Positions 42,846 to 51,985 of a stretch of DNA of 64,000 nt are shown here, piece by piece (within the stretch, counting starts at the first letter, position 1; each line of letters starts with the position of its first letter). Under the pieces are notes generated by a model, which saw only the letters and a list, made by a program, of their open reading frames with translations, searched no databases and was not told where the DNA came from. Source of the DNA: Nevskia soli DSM 19509 (lineage in GTDB: Bacteria > Pseudomonadota > Gammaproteobacteria > Nevskiales > Nevskiaceae). The stretch is taken from positions 1 through 64,000 of the forward strand of contig NZ_JONR01000029.1 of NCBI RefSeq assembly GCF_000711955.1, read 5' to 3'. The position numbers and the translations under genes were made by a program.

Positions 42846-44735
42846 TCAGGCCCGAAGCGCGCTGAGCAGGGAGTTGAACAGCGTATTGGAGGCGGCGATG
42901 ACCTGGGCTGCGGCCTGGTAGGCCTGCTGGAATTGCATCATGTTGGCCGCTTCCTCATCCAGGTTGACGCCGGAGGCGGAGTCGCGCTGGGCCTGGTCAT
43001 TGTTGCGGATCGAAGTCTCGGCGCCGAGTTGCGCCTGCGCCTGCTGTGCCTGCGCACCCACCTTCGACACCAGGGCGGCGTTGCTGCTGCTGAGCGTATT
43101 GAGGCCGCCGTCCAGCAGGGTCTTGCTGGAAATGCCGGCCAGCAGTTGAGCGTTGCTGCTGTCGCCGCTGCCGGCCTTGTTGGCGCTGAGGGTGAAGCTG
43201 TCCCCCGCCGCCGGCGTGCCGGAGATCTGCACCTGCACGCCGTTGACGCCGATGCTGCCGCCGCTGGTATAGGTATTGGGAGCGCCGCCGTTAATCGTAT
43301 AGGTGGCGGCGCTGGTGAACAGGATGGTCGAGGTATTCAACAAATTGCCGTTGCCCGCATCGGTCACCTGGGCGGCGCCGATGGTGGCGCTACCGCTGTT
43401 GGCGCTGCCGGCGCTGGTCTGCACCGGCGAGGCGGCGGCGATGCGCGAGGGATCGGTGATTGCCACCTGCAGGTTGGCGGCGGCGAAATGCGTAGGCTGC
43501 ACCAGGAACTGGTCGCCGGCAGCCGGCGTGCCGGAGATCACCAGGCTTAGCCCGGCGCCGGTCAGTGGGCTGGCGGCAGTGCCGGCACCGCTGAGGGCGA
43601 CGCTGGCGCCAGTACTCCGATCGGTGAGGGTCCAGCTGGAGCCGTTGTAACTGGCGAGGTAGTCGGAAGCGGTGAGCTGGCTGGTGTCGGCGACGCTGGC
43701 GGCGACCGAGCCGCCGCCGGTGTTGGCGGAAGATGCGCTGACCGCTACAGTCGGCGGCGTGAAGAAGGCGCCGCCGAGTTGGCCGTACTGGTCCATGCCC
43801 TTGGCATGTTGCGCGTTCACGGCGCTGGCCAGGGTCGTCGCGAGCTGACCGAGCTGGTTGATGGCCGGATCGACCACTTCCCGCCGCGCGTCGAGCAGGC
43901 CGCCGAGCGAGCCGCCGGAAAGCTGGCTGGTGATGACGCTCTTGCTGCCGCCGCTGTCGAGCACGATGTCCTGGTTCTCGCCGAAGCTGTCGGACTGCAC
44001 CGACAGTTTGTTGGCGCTGCCACCCAGCACCAGGGCCTGGCCGTTGGCGAGGAAGACATTGACCGAACCGTCGGCGGCCGTGGTGGTGCTGATGCCGACC
44101 GCACTGCCGATATTGCGCAGCAACTGGTCGCGCTGGTCGAGCAGCTCATTGGGCGGCTGGCCGTTGCCCTGCGCCGTGGCCTGGGAAATGCCGACGTTGA
44201 GCTGCGCCAGTTGCGCGGCATAGCCGTTGATCTGGCTGACGGTGGTGGTGACGCCGCTGCTGATCTGGTTGTCCAGGCTGCCAAGCTGCTGCTGCAGGCC
44301 ATTGAAGGTGGCGCTCAGGCTCTGCGCCCCGGACAACAGGGCCTGCCGCGTGGCGGTGGAGCTGGGCGTGGAGGCCAGGCCGTTGAGGGCTGAGAAAAAC
44401 TGCTGTAGCGGCTGCGCCAGGCCGGCGTTGCTGTCCGACAGCAGGCTGTCCGCCTGCGCCGCGAAGGTCTGGTAGGTGCTGATGCGATTGTAGCCGCTGT
44501 CGTCCGTCACCAGCTGCTGTTGCAGGAAGCCGCTGCTCAGACGCTGCACCGATTGCACCTGCACGCCGTTGCCGACGGTGCCATTGGGCAGCGTCACACC
44601 GGGAACGCCCTGCAAGTCCACTCGCTGCCGGCTGTACCCCGGCGTGTTGGCGTTGGCGATGTTCTGGCTCACCACGTTCAGCGCGGTGCGGTAGGCCAGC
44701 AGGGCCGAACTGCCGATGCTCAGCATGTCGCTCAT
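42846..44735 (-). CDS. flgK: Hook-filament junction protein FlgK
   Basis: 629 residues. N-terminal rod/hook-type motif YRTALNVVSQNIANANTPGY and C-terminal GVNLDEEAANMMQFQQAYQA are diagnostic. FlgK is the first junction protein after the hook. Lies 13 bases after flgJ. Confidence 0.96.
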   Translation of the reverse strand: MSDMLSIGSSALLAYRTALNVVSQNIANANTPGYSRQRVDLQGVPGVTLPNGTVGNGVQVQSVQRLSSGFLQQQLVTDDSGYNRISTYQTFAAQADSLLSDSNAGLAQPLQQFFSALNGLASTPSSTATRQALLSGAQSLSATFNGLQQQLGSLDNQISSGVTTTVSQINGYAAQLAQLNVGISQATAQGNGQPPNELLDQRDQLLRNIGSAVGISTTTAADGSVNVFLANGQALVLGGSANKLSVQSDSFGENQDIVLDSGGSKSVITSQLSGGSLGGLLDARREVVDPAINQLGQLATTLASAVNAQHAKGMDQYGQLGGAFFTPPTVAVSASSANTGGGSVAASVADTSQLTASDYLASYNGSSWTLTDRSTGASVALSGAGTAASPLTGAGLSLVISGTPAAGDQFLVQPTHFAAANLQVAITDPSRIAAASPVQTSAGSANSGSATIGAAQVTDAGNGNLLNTSTILFTSAATYTINGGAPNTYTSGGSIGVNGVQVQISGTPAAGDSFTLSANKAGSGDSSNAQLLAGISSKTLLDGGLNTLSSSNAALVSKVGAQAQQAQAQLGAETSIRNNDQAQRDSASGVNLDEEAANMMQFQQAYQAAAQVIAASNTLFNSLLSALRA

Positions 44736-44748
44736 GAGGAACTCGCTT

Positions 44749-45621
44749 TCACGCCATCAGGCTCGAGGAAGCTGCATAGGAACCGCTCATCTGCGCGCCG
44801 TAAGCCACCTTCACCAGCTTCTGCGCGTAGTGCGGGTCGGTGGCGTAGCCCGCTTTTTGCAAGGCCTGGGCGAAGCCGTGGACGTCGCCACTGCGCAGTG
44901 CTTCGGCGTATCGCGGATTGCTCTTGAGCACCTTGACGTAGTCGTCGAAGGCGGCGCCGATGGAGCCGTAAGAGCGGAAATCGGCCCGGGTGCTGGTCAA
45001 CTGCCCGTTCTCGTATTCGCTGGTCTGCTGGTTCCGGCTGGCGCCGGTCCAGCTAGCTTGTGCCTTGACGCCGAACAGGTTGAGGCCGGAGCTGCCGTCC
45101 TTCTGCTTGGCCATGTGCTGGCCCCAACCGGTTTCCAGGGCCGCCTGGGCAATCAGTGCGCGAGCCGGCACGCCGAGTTCGGCCGCGGCCTTCTCCGCGT
45201 GGGGGCGGATGGCATCGACGAAATCCTGCGCCGACTTCGGTTGCCATTTGGCAGCATCGGAACTGGTACCGGTCGCCGAGGATGGCGGGGGTGCGTGCGT
45301 CGGCGGCGTGCTGGCAGGGTGCAAACCATTGAGCTGGCGTACCAGCATATCGGCCAGGCCCAGACCCTTCCCGGACGACAGGTGCAAGGCCATCTGCTGG
45401 TTGTAGAGATCCTTGTAGAACTCACCCTGCTGTCCGGTGAGGTCGTCGCCGAACTTGGTCTGATCCGAACTCTTCAGCAGCATTTCGGTGAACAAGGCTT
45501 CGAACTGCTGCGCCGCCTTGTGCAGCGCCTGCGGATCGTTACGCTTGGCCGCCGTGCGCAGCGCGGCCAGCTGGTTGAAGTCGGTGGCCGCGGTGGCGGC
45601 GCTGATGTCGGAGGCGGCCAT
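44749..45621 (-). CDS. flgJ: Rod-binding protein and peptidoglycan hydrolase FlgJ
   Basis: 290 residues in two parts. The N-terminal rod-cap domain (KAAQQFEALFTEMLLKSSDQ, residues about 34-95) is followed by a Pro/Thr linker and a glucosaminidase domain (about 140-285; ALIAQAALETGWGQHM, YGSIGAAFDDYVK). The two-domain form, typical of gammaproteobacteria, both caps the growing rod and opens peptidoglycan. Confidence 0.95.
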   Translation of the reverse strand: MAASDISAATAATDFNQLAALRTAAKRNDPQALHKAAQQFEALFTEMLLKSSDQTKFGDDLTGQQGEFYKDLYNQQMALHLSSGKGLGLADMLVRQLNGLHPASTPPTHAPPPSSATGTSSDAAKWQPKSAQDFVDAIRPHAEKAAAELGVPARALIAQAALETGWGQHMAKQKDGSSGLNLFGVKAQASWTGASRNQQTSEYENGQLTSTRADFRSYGSIGAAFDDYVKVLKSNPRYAEALRSGDVHGFAQALQKAGYATDPHYAQKLVKVAYGAQMSGSYAASSSLMA

Positions 45622-45623
45622 GT

Positions 45624-46727
45624 TCAGATCACGACGAGTTCGGCGCGCAGGGCACCGGCCTCTTTGAGGGCTTCCAGGATCGCCACCAGGTCGCCCGGGG
45701 CGGCACCGACCTGGTTCACGGCGCGCACGATGTCGTCGAGATTGGTGCCGGACTGGAACACGAACATATGCCCGCTGCCCTCCTTGACGTCGATGGTCGA
45801 GGTCGGCACCACCTCGGTGGTCCCCTTGGAGAATGGGCCCGGCTGGCTGATGCGCGGCCGCTCGGTGATGGTGACGGAAAGGTTGCCATGGGCTACCGCC
45901 GCCGGCATCACCTCGACGTGCCTGTTGATCACCACCGTGCCGGTGCGTGAATTGATGATGACCCGTGCCGGAGCGTCGCCGGGATTGACCTCCACGTCTT
46001 CGAGCGAAGATAGGAAGCTGACGCGGTCGTTGGTATCGGCGGGCGCCTTCACCGCCACCGTCACCGCGTCGACGGCGCGGGCTACAGGCGCGCCCAGGGT
46101 GCGGTTGATGGCCTCGGCGGTGCGCGCGGCGGTGGTGAAGTCGGCCGTATGCAGGTTGAGGTGCAGATCGCCGCCACCAGCGAAGGCGTTGGGCACCTCG
46201 CGTTCGACACTGGCGCCGTTGGGGATGCGGCCGACGCTGGGGATGTTGACCGAAACGCGCGAACCATCCTTGGCGGTGACGCCGAGTCCGCCGACGATAA
46301 CGTTACCCTGCGCCAGGCAATAGACCTGGCCGTCGGCCCCTTTCAACGGCGACATCAGCAGGCTACCGCCGCGCAGGCTGGTGGCATTGCCGATGGAGGC
46401 GACGGTGACGTCGATGGTCTGGCCGAGCTTGGCGAAGGCGGGAAACTCCGCGTGTACCGCAACGGCGGCGACGTTCTTCAGCTGCGGGTTGGTCGTGGCG
46501 GGTACGGTCACGCCGAGCTGGCGCAGCATGCTCTCCAGGCTCTGCACGGTGAACGGCGCCTGCGTGGTCTGGTCGCCGGTGCCGTTGAGGCCGACCACCA
46601 GGCCGTATCCGATCAGGGCATTGTTGCGCACGCCGCTGACGTCGGCCAGGTCCTTGACGCGTTCGGCCTGGGCCGTCGCCATCAGCAGCGCCAGGGGCAG
46701 CAGCAGGATTGGCAGGAAGCGTTTCAT
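45624..46727 (-). CDS. flgI: Flagellar P-ring protein FlgI
   Basis: 367 residues from the ATG at 46727, which shares one base with the flgH stop (TGATG). A signal peptide (MKRFLPILLLPLALLMATAQA) precedes the mature start ERVKDLADVSGVRNN. Conserved VRAVNQVGAAPGDLVAILEALK ends the protein region. FlgI forms the periplasmic rod bushing. Confidence 0.96.
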   Translation of the reverse strand: MKRFLPILLLPLALLMATAQAERVKDLADVSGVRNNALIGYGLVVGLNGTGDQTTQAPFTVQSLESMLRQLGVTVPATTNPQLKNVAAVAVHAEFPAFAKLGQTIDVTVASIGNATSLRGGSLLMSPLKGADGQVYCLAQGNVIVGGLGVTAKDGSRVSVNIPSVGRIPNGASVEREVPNAFAGGGDLHLNLHTADFTTAARTAEAINRTLGAPVARAVDAVTVAVKAPADTNDRVSFLSSLEDVEVNPGDAPARVIINSRTGTVVINRHVEVMPAAVAHGNLSVTITERPRISQPGPFSKGTTEVVPTSTIDVKEGSGHMFVFQSGTNLDDIVRAVNQVGAAPGDLVAILEALKEAGALRAELVVI

Positions 46728-47392
46728 CAGAACGGGAACCATTGCGAACTGAAGAAACGCGTCAGCCAACCCTGGGTATTGGCGTCCGCCACCTGGCCCT
46801 TGCCGGTGTAGGAGATGCGCGCATTGGCGACGCGATCGGAGGTGACGCTGTTGTCGGTGGCGATGTCGGCAGGCCGGATCACGCCTTCCAGCTTGACGTA
46901 CTCGTAGCCCTGGTTGATCTGGATCTGCTTCTCGCCGCGCACCAGCAGGTTGCCGTTGGCCAGGCGCTGCGCCACCGCCACCGTGATGCTGCCGTGCAGG
47001 CTGTTGCTCTGCGCGCTGTCCCCGGCCCCCTTGAAAGTGCGGGCGCCAGAGATGCTGGAATTGGTGTGGACGGTCTTGCCGAAGACGCCGATGTTGCCGA
47101 GGGTGGCGCTGTCGGCCTTGCTGGCATCGGTGGTGGCGGACTTCTGCGCGCTGGTGGATTCGATCAGCTGGATGGTCAGCAGGTCGCCGACGTTGCGCGC
47201 CTTGGCGTCCTCGAACAGGGCCATGCTCTGGCCGGGCGCACCGATGGTGCCGGCGATGGTCTCGGGCACCGGCGCCACATCCGGCAGCTGGGTCGGCGTC
47301 GAATACAGCTTGTCCTCGACGGTGACGCAGCCGCCCAGCAGGCAGGCCGCGGCGAGCGCCAGCAGCGGGCGAATGGAAACGGCCGGCCTCAT
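46727..47392 (-). CDS. flgH: Flagellar L-ring lipoprotein FlgH
   Basis: 221 residues with a lipoprotein signal LAAACLLGGC, acylated at C22. The conserved AKARNVGDLLTIQLIES and QRLANGNLLVRGEKQIQINQ regions follow. Forms the outer-membrane ring around the rod. Overlaps flgG by four bases and flgI by one. Confidence 0.96.
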   Translation of the reverse strand: MRPAVSIRPLLALAAACLLGGCVTVEDKLYSTPTQLPDVAPVPETIAGTIGAPGQSMALFEDAKARNVGDLLTIQLIESTSAQKSATTDASKADSATLGNIGVFGKTVHTNSSISGARTFKGAGDSAQSNSLHGSITVAVAQRLANGNLLVRGEKQIQINQGYEYVKLEGVIRPADIATDNSVTSDRVANARISYTGKGQVADANTQGWLTRFFSSQWFPF

Positions 47393-48177
47393 GACATGTT
47401 CTGCGTCAGGTTCTGCAGCATCTGGTCAGTGGTGGTGATGGCCTTGGAGTTCATCTCGTAGGCGCGCTGGGTCTGAATCATGTTCACCATTTCCTCCACC
47501 ACGTTGACGTTGGAGGATTCGACCGAGCCCTGCACCAGGCTGCCGAGGCCGTTGAGGCTGGGTGTGCCGGTCTGCGGCGAGCCGCTGGCGGCTGTTTCCA
47601 GGTAGAGGTTGCCGCCCTGCGCCTGCAGGCCGGCGGGATTGATGAAGTCGGCGATGGTCAGGGTGCCGACCTGCTGCGGCGCCGCCTGCCCCGCCAGCTG
47701 CACGTCGACGATGCCGTCGGGCGAGATGGTGATGCTCTGCGCCGCCTGCGGAATGGTGATGCCGGGCTGCACCAGGTAACCGGTGGCGGTGACCAGCTGG
47801 CCCTGGCTGTTGACCTGGAAGCTGCCGTCGCGGCTGTAGGCCAGGGTGCCGTCCGGCATCTGCACCTGGAAGAAGCCGCGGCCGTTGATGGCCAGGTCGA
47901 GGTTGTTGTTGGTCTGCTGCAGGTTGCCCTGCTGGAACAGGTTCTCGGTGGCGCCGATGTGCACGCCGGTGCCGACCAGCAGGCCGGTGGGCGACTGGGT
48001 CTGCGTGCTGGTCTGGCTGCCGACCTGGTTGTAGTTCTGGTACAGCAGATCCTGGAAAGTGGCGCGGCCGCGCTTGAAGCCGGTGGTGTTGACGTTGGCC
48101 AGGTTGTTGGAGATCACCGTCATCTGGGTCTGCTGCGCATCCAGACCGGTCTTCGCCACCCACAATGCTGAATTCAT
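47389..48177 (-). CDS. flgG: Distal rod protein FlgG
   Basis: 262 residues from the ATG at 48177. The N-terminus ALWVAKTGLDAQQTQMTVIS and NNLANVNTTGFKR, and C-terminus EEMVNMIQTQRAYEMNSKAI are the classic rod-protein ends. It is preceded by a 204-base gap with a candidate sigma-54 promoter, splitting flgBCDEF from flgGHIJKL. Confidence 0.97.
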   Translation of the reverse strand: MNSALWVAKTGLDAQQTQMTVISNNLANVNTTGFKRGRATFQDLLYQNYNQVGSQTSTQTQSPTGLLVGTGVHIGATENLFQQGNLQQTNNNLDLAINGRGFFQVQMPDGTLAYSRDGSFQVNSQGQLVTATGYLVQPGITIPQAAQSITISPDGIVDVQLAGQAAPQQVGTLTIADFINPAGLQAQGGNLYLETAASGSPQTGTPSLNGLGSLVQGSVESSNVNVVEEMVNMIQTQRAYEMNSKAITTTDQMLQNLTQNMS

Positions 48178-48220
48178 CTTGTCCTCCGCGCCGGAACTCC
48201 GGCTGCTGGACCCTAGCTCT

Positions 48221-48235
48221 ACAAGTCCTGGGCCA
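48221..48235 (-). promoter_or_regulatory. Candidate sigma-54 promoter of flgG
   Basis: The minus strand reads TGGCCCAGGACTTGT, with GG then ten bases then GT in place of GC. It shares AGGACTTG with the fliE promoter. It is 44 bases before the flgG ATG. The T at the -12 element weakens the call. Confidence 0.5.
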
Positions 48236-48381
48236 GCCCTAGCGACGTCAAGGATTCGACGCGCGATATGAAGCGAAATGAAGATCGCGTGCGCCGCGGT
48301 GGTGACGCATAAATGGCACACGGTGGAATTCGACGCGCACCGCTCATGTGAGCGGCGCAGGAAACACTTGCGGCTGAAGCG

Positions 48382-49122
48382 CTAGCCCATCTTCAGCAGC
48401 GAAGTCGCGGCGCTGGAGTTGTCTTCGGCACTCTTCATGATGCGGGTTTGCAAATCGAACTGCCGCGCCAGCTGGATCATGGTGACCATGGTGGTGGCCA
48501 GATCCACGTTGGAGCCTTCGAGCACGCCGGAAGTCACCGTTTCGCCGGAAGCGGCATCGAGGCTGACACCGGGCACCGCCCGCATCAGTCCATCTTCCCC
48601 GCGCCCAAGCTGGTCGGGGCTGGCCTGCACCACGCGCAGGCGGCCGACCGTTGCCTGGGTACTGGGGCTTTGCCCTGCCGGCACGATGGAGATGGTACCG
48701 TCGCCGCCGACCTTGATGCTGGAATACGGCGGCACCGAGATCGGGCCGTTGTCGCCGAGCACCGGCTGGCCGCTGCCGGTGAGCAGCTGGCCGTAAGCGT
48801 CAACGCGCAGGTTGCCGGCGCGGGTGTAGGCCTCGTTGCCGTCGCTGCCCTGCACCGCCAGCCAGCTGCCGTCGCGGACGGCTACGTCCAGATCGCGCCC
48901 GGTCTGCGTCAGCGAACCGGCGGTGGAATCCCAACCCTGGTCGAGCAGCTGCGCGTTGACCCGCGACGGCAGGCCCGGACCGTTGACCGGCATCGACTGC
49001 GCATCGACCAGTTGGGCGCGGAAGCCCGTGGTGTTGGCATTCGCCAGATTATTGCTGTTGGCGGCCTGCGCGAGCAGGGTCTGCATCGCGCCGGACATGC
49101 CGACATAGAGTGCGCGGTCCAC
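48382..49122 (-). CDS. flgF: Proximal rod protein FlgF
   Basis: 246 residues from a GTG at 49122. N-terminus ALYVGMSGAMQTLLAQAANS with NNLANANTTGFRA, and the C-terminal LATTMVTMIQLARQFDLQTR, are rod-protein signatures. Lies 19 bases after flgE. Confidence 0.95.
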   Translation of the reverse strand: MDRALYVGMSGAMQTLLAQAANSNNLANANTTGFRAQLVDAQSMPVNGPGLPSRVNAQLLDQGWDSTAGSLTQTGRDLDVAVRDGSWLAVQGSDGNEAYTRAGNLRVDAYGQLLTGSGQPVLGDNGPISVPPYSSIKVGGDGTISIVPAGQSPSTQATVGRLRVVQASPDQLGRGEDGLMRAVPGVSLDAASGETVTSGVLEGSNVDLATTMVTMIQLARQFDLQTRIMKSAEDNSSAATSLLKMG

Positions 49123-49141
49123 GGCCTGGATCTACCGGGGC

Positions 49142-50359
49142 TTATTGCAGGTGCAGGATGGTCTGCATCAGCTGGTCATCGGTGGAGATGACCTGCGAGT
49201 TCGCCTGGTAGTTGCGCTGCGCGTTCATCATGCTGACCAGCTGCTGCGTCAGGTCGACGTTGCTGCTTTCCAGCGCGCCGGATTGCAGTGTGCCGAAATC
49301 GCTGGCGCCGGCGGCGCCCGGGATGGCCGATCCGGAAGCGAAGGTCTGCGCCCAGGTGGCGTTGCCGAGCTGCTGCAGGCCCTGCGGGTTGGCGAAATTC
49401 GCCATCGCCACCTGGCCCAGCACGGTGGTCTGGCCATTGGTATAGCGTGCCGACAGCACGCCGTGGGAATCGACCGCAACACCGCTGAGCTGGCCGGTGG
49501 CATAGCCGTTCGGCGTCAGGCTGTTGACGGCGAAGGTGTTGCCGTACTGGGTGGAGGTGCTCAAGTCCAGCGTGGCGCTGACCGGCGCCGCGCCGTCGGT
49601 AGGCGTAAACGACAACGCCACCTTGCCGCCGGCCGGTGCGGTGAGCTGGCCGGAACTGCCGAAAGTCAGCGCCGTGCCGGTGCCGACCTCGGAGCCGTCG
49701 ACCACGGTGTGCACGGTCCAGGAACCGGCGGTGGCACCGGCGACGAAGTACAGGCTGCTGGTGTGTGCCGCGCCCAGGGAGTCGTAGATGGTGGTCGAGG
49801 TGGTCTGGCTATAGCTGTTGGTGTCGGTGGGTGAAAACGTGGCGTCGGTCGGCGCGGTGGCATTGGCCGGCAGATTGACCCCGGCGACGATATTGGTGGT
49901 GGCGGAGGGGGGATTCGGCGCGGTGGACAGCTGCAGGTCGGTCAGCGTGCCGGTGCTGAAATTATCGGTGCCGGCCACCGGAGGATAAACCTGAAGGCGC
50001 TGACCGGTGGCGCTGACCACGAAGCCGTTGCTGTCGGTGGTGAAGGCGCCGTTGCGGGTATAGACCAGCGAGCCGTTGTCCTTCATGGTGAAGAAGCCTT
50101 CGCCGCTGATCGCGAGGTCCAGCGGGTTGCTGGTGTTGGTGATCGCGCCCTGGGTGAATTGCTGCGCGATGCGCTCGGTGCCGACACCGCCGCCGGTGGC
50201 ATCGGTCTGCAGGTTGTAGGCCGCGTTCTGGAAGAAATCGCCGAACTCGGCGCGCGACTCCTTGAAGCCGGTGGAGTTGGCGTTGGCGATGTTGTTGGAA
50301 ATGGTGTTGAGGTCGGTCGAGGCGGCGTTGATGCCGGACAAGGCGATGGTGAAGGACAT
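49142..50359 (-). CDS. flgE: Flagellar hook protein FlgE
   Basis: 405 residues. The N-terminus IALSGINAASTDLNTISNNI and ANANSTGFKESRAEFGDFF, and the C-terminal DLTQQLVSMMNAQRNYQANS, match hook proteins. The variable middle forms the outer hook surface. Lies 29 bases after flgD. Confidence 0.97.
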   Translation of the reverse strand: MSFTIALSGINAASTDLNTISNNIANANSTGFKESRAEFGDFFQNAAYNLQTDATGGGVGTERIAQQFTQGAITNTSNPLDLAISGEGFFTMKDNGSLVYTRNGAFTTDSNGFVVSATGQRLQVYPPVAGTDNFSTGTLTDLQLSTAPNPPSATTNIVAGVNLPANATAPTDATFSPTDTNSYSQTTSTTIYDSLGAAHTSSLYFVAGATAGSWTVHTVVDGSEVGTGTALTFGSSGQLTAPAGGKVALSFTPTDGAAPVSATLDLSTSTQYGNTFAVNSLTPNGYATGQLSGVAVDSHGVLSARYTNGQTTVLGQVAMANFANPQGLQQLGNATWAQTFASGSAIPGAAGASDFGTLQSGALESSNVDLTQQLVSMMNAQRNYQANSQVISTDDQLMQTILHLQ

Positions 50360-50388
50360 GTCGGTGTCTCCGGGAAATCCGAAAGAAA

Positions 50389-51090
50389 TTAAGAAATGAT
50401 CTGGCGCACGTTGCTGAACGGAACCTGGCCGATCCCCTGCAGGTTGAGCATGAGGCCGCTGCTGGCCAGCGAGATGCTGTCGACCACCGCGGCCACGTCG
50501 GTGGTGGCGGCCTGCGCGCTGCTGCCGCTGCCGACCTGGGCGGTGATGGTGTAGTGACCCGTGGGAAGAGCGTTGCCACTGGCATCCTTGCCGTCCCAGC
50601 TGAACGGCACGGTGCCGGCGGACTGCACGCCGAGGTCGAGCGTGCCGACCAGGGCACCGGAGGAATCCTTGATGTTCACCGTGACGTCGCCGCTCGCCGG
50701 CACTTCGACGGCGCCGGCCATGCCCGAACCGGCCATCTGTACGGTGTTGCCCTGCACCAGCACGCCATGCCCGATCAGGCCGGCGGCCTGCAGGGACTGG
50801 CTGGACGCCAGCTGCGAGCTGAGCTGGGTGAAGGAGCTGTTGAGCTGGCTGATGCCGGAGACGGTGGAGAACTGCGCGATCTGGCTGAAGAACTCGCTGT
50901 TGCTGACCGGGTTGAGCGGGTCCTGGTCCTGCAGCTGCTGCGTCATCAGCTGCAGGAAATCCTGCTCGTTCAGCGCGGTGCCGGAGGCGGCCGCGTTCGC
51001 CGTACTCGAGCCGCTGGAAGCGGCGCTGCCATTGCCGGTGAGGCCAAGGCTGGCGTAGATGCTGCTATTGTTGTTCACGGATGAGGTCAT
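50389..51090 (-). CDS. flgD: Hook assembly scaffold protein FlgD
   Basis: 233 residues. After a Ser/Ala-rich start, the conserved NEQDFLQLMTQQLQDQDPLN (about residues 40-60) is followed by an FlgD Ig/tudor-like region including PFSWDGKDASGNALPTGHY. FlgD caps the growing hook. Confidence 0.96.
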   Translation of the reverse strand: MTSSVNNNSSIYASLGLTGNGSAASSGSSTANAAASGTALNEQDFLQLMTQQLQDQDPLNPVSNSEFFSQIAQFSTVSGISQLNSSFTQLSSQLASSQSLQAAGLIGHGVLVQGNTVQMAGSGMAGAVEVPASGDVTVNIKDSSGALVGTLDLGVQSAGTVPFSWDGKDASGNALPTGHYTITAQVGSGSSAQAATTDVAAVVDSISLASSGLMLNLQGIGQVPFSNVRQIIS

Positions 51091-51097
51091 GGGTTTC

Positions 51098-51508
51098 CTA
51101 GCTGCCGAGCGTGAGCGTCTTGAGCGCCAGTTCCTTGGCGGTATTCATCACTTCGACATTGTTCTGGTATGAACGCGAGGCGGAGATCATGTCGACCATC
51201 TGCTCCACTACGTTGACATTGGGCGCATAGACGAAACCCTCGCCGTCGGCGAGGGGATTGCCTGGCTCGTAGCGCTTCTCCGCCGGAGTCTGGCTCTCCA
51301 CCACGCCGGTGACACGCACGCCGGGTGTCTGCGCGCCGGCCACTTCGGGCGCGGTCTTGAACATCGGCAGATGCGCCTTGAACACGCTGTCCGGATCGGA
51401 ACCGACGGCATCGGCATTGGCCAGGTTGCTGGCCACCGTGCTGAGGCGCACCGACTGCGCGCTCATGGCCGAGCCGGCGATATCGAAGATGCGGAAGGAA
51501 GAGCTCAT
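51098..51508 (-). CDS. flgC: Proximal rod protein FlgC
   Basis: 136 residues. N-terminus IAGSAMSAQSVRLSTVASNL and C-terminus VNVVEQMVDMISASRSYQNN are family-typical. Lies between flgB and flgD with short spacers. Confidence 0.96.
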   Translation of the reverse strand: MSSSFRIFDIAGSAMSAQSVRLSTVASNLANADAVGSDPDSVFKAHLPMFKTAPEVAGAQTPGVRVTGVVESQTPAEKRYEPGNPLADGEGFVYAPNVNVVEQMVDMISASRSYQNNVEVMNTAKELALKTLTLGS

Positions 51509-51518
51509 GCGATTTCCC

Positions 51519-51920
51519 CTACTGTCCGGTGATCGCGGTGATCAGGCCCTTCACTTCCCCGTTGAGGAAGCTGAGGCTGGCCTGGTAGTGCAGCGCCGCG
51601 TCGGCGAACGCCGCCTGCTCCACCTGCTCGTCGACGGTGTTGCCGTCCACGCTGGGCTGTAACGGCACACGGAAGCTCAAGGGTGAAGTCAGGCTGGTGC
51701 TGGAACTGCCCTGCACGTGCTGGGCGCTGGTGGCGGCGAGCGCCAGGGTACTGCCGGTATTTTCCTGGGTGCTGGCCAGCACCTTGGCGAAATCGATGTC
51801 GCGCGCCTGGTAGTGCGGCGTGTCGGCGTTGGCCAGGTTCGAAGCCAGGACTTCCATGCGCTGGCGCTGCACGGACAAGGCCTGTGCGTGTATGCCAAAC
51901 AGTGGATCAAGCTCGGCCAT
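51519..51920 (-). CDS. flgB: Proximal rod protein FlgB
   Basis: 133 residues. N-terminal FGIHAQALSVQRQRMEVLAS with NLANADTPHYQARDIDF, and a C-terminal helical segment (DEQVEQAAFADAALHYQASL). First gene of the flgBCDEF transcript, behind a sigma-54-type promoter at 51958-51972. Confidence 0.96.
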   Translation of the reverse strand: MAELDPLFGIHAQALSVQRQRMEVLASNLANADTPHYQARDIDFAKVLASTQENTGSTLALAATSAQHVQGSSSTSLTSPLSFRVPLQPSVDGNTVDEQVEQAAFADAALHYQASLSFLNGEVKGLITAITGQ

Positions 51921-51957
51921 GCCGGACTCCCGCGGATTATTCCTGAGCGGGTTCCCT

Positions 51958-51972
51958 ACAAGCCGTGTGCCA
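51958..51972 (-). promoter_or_regulatory. Candidate sigma-54 promoter of flgB
   Basis: The minus strand reads TGGCACACGGCTTGT. The -24 box TGGCAC is perfect; the -12 has TTGT instead of TTGC at the exact ten-base spacing. It is close to the fliL promoter (shared ACGGCTTG) and lies in the 65-base cheV-flgB gap. Confidence 0.65.
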
Positions 51973-51985
51973 GCCCCTCCCCGCT

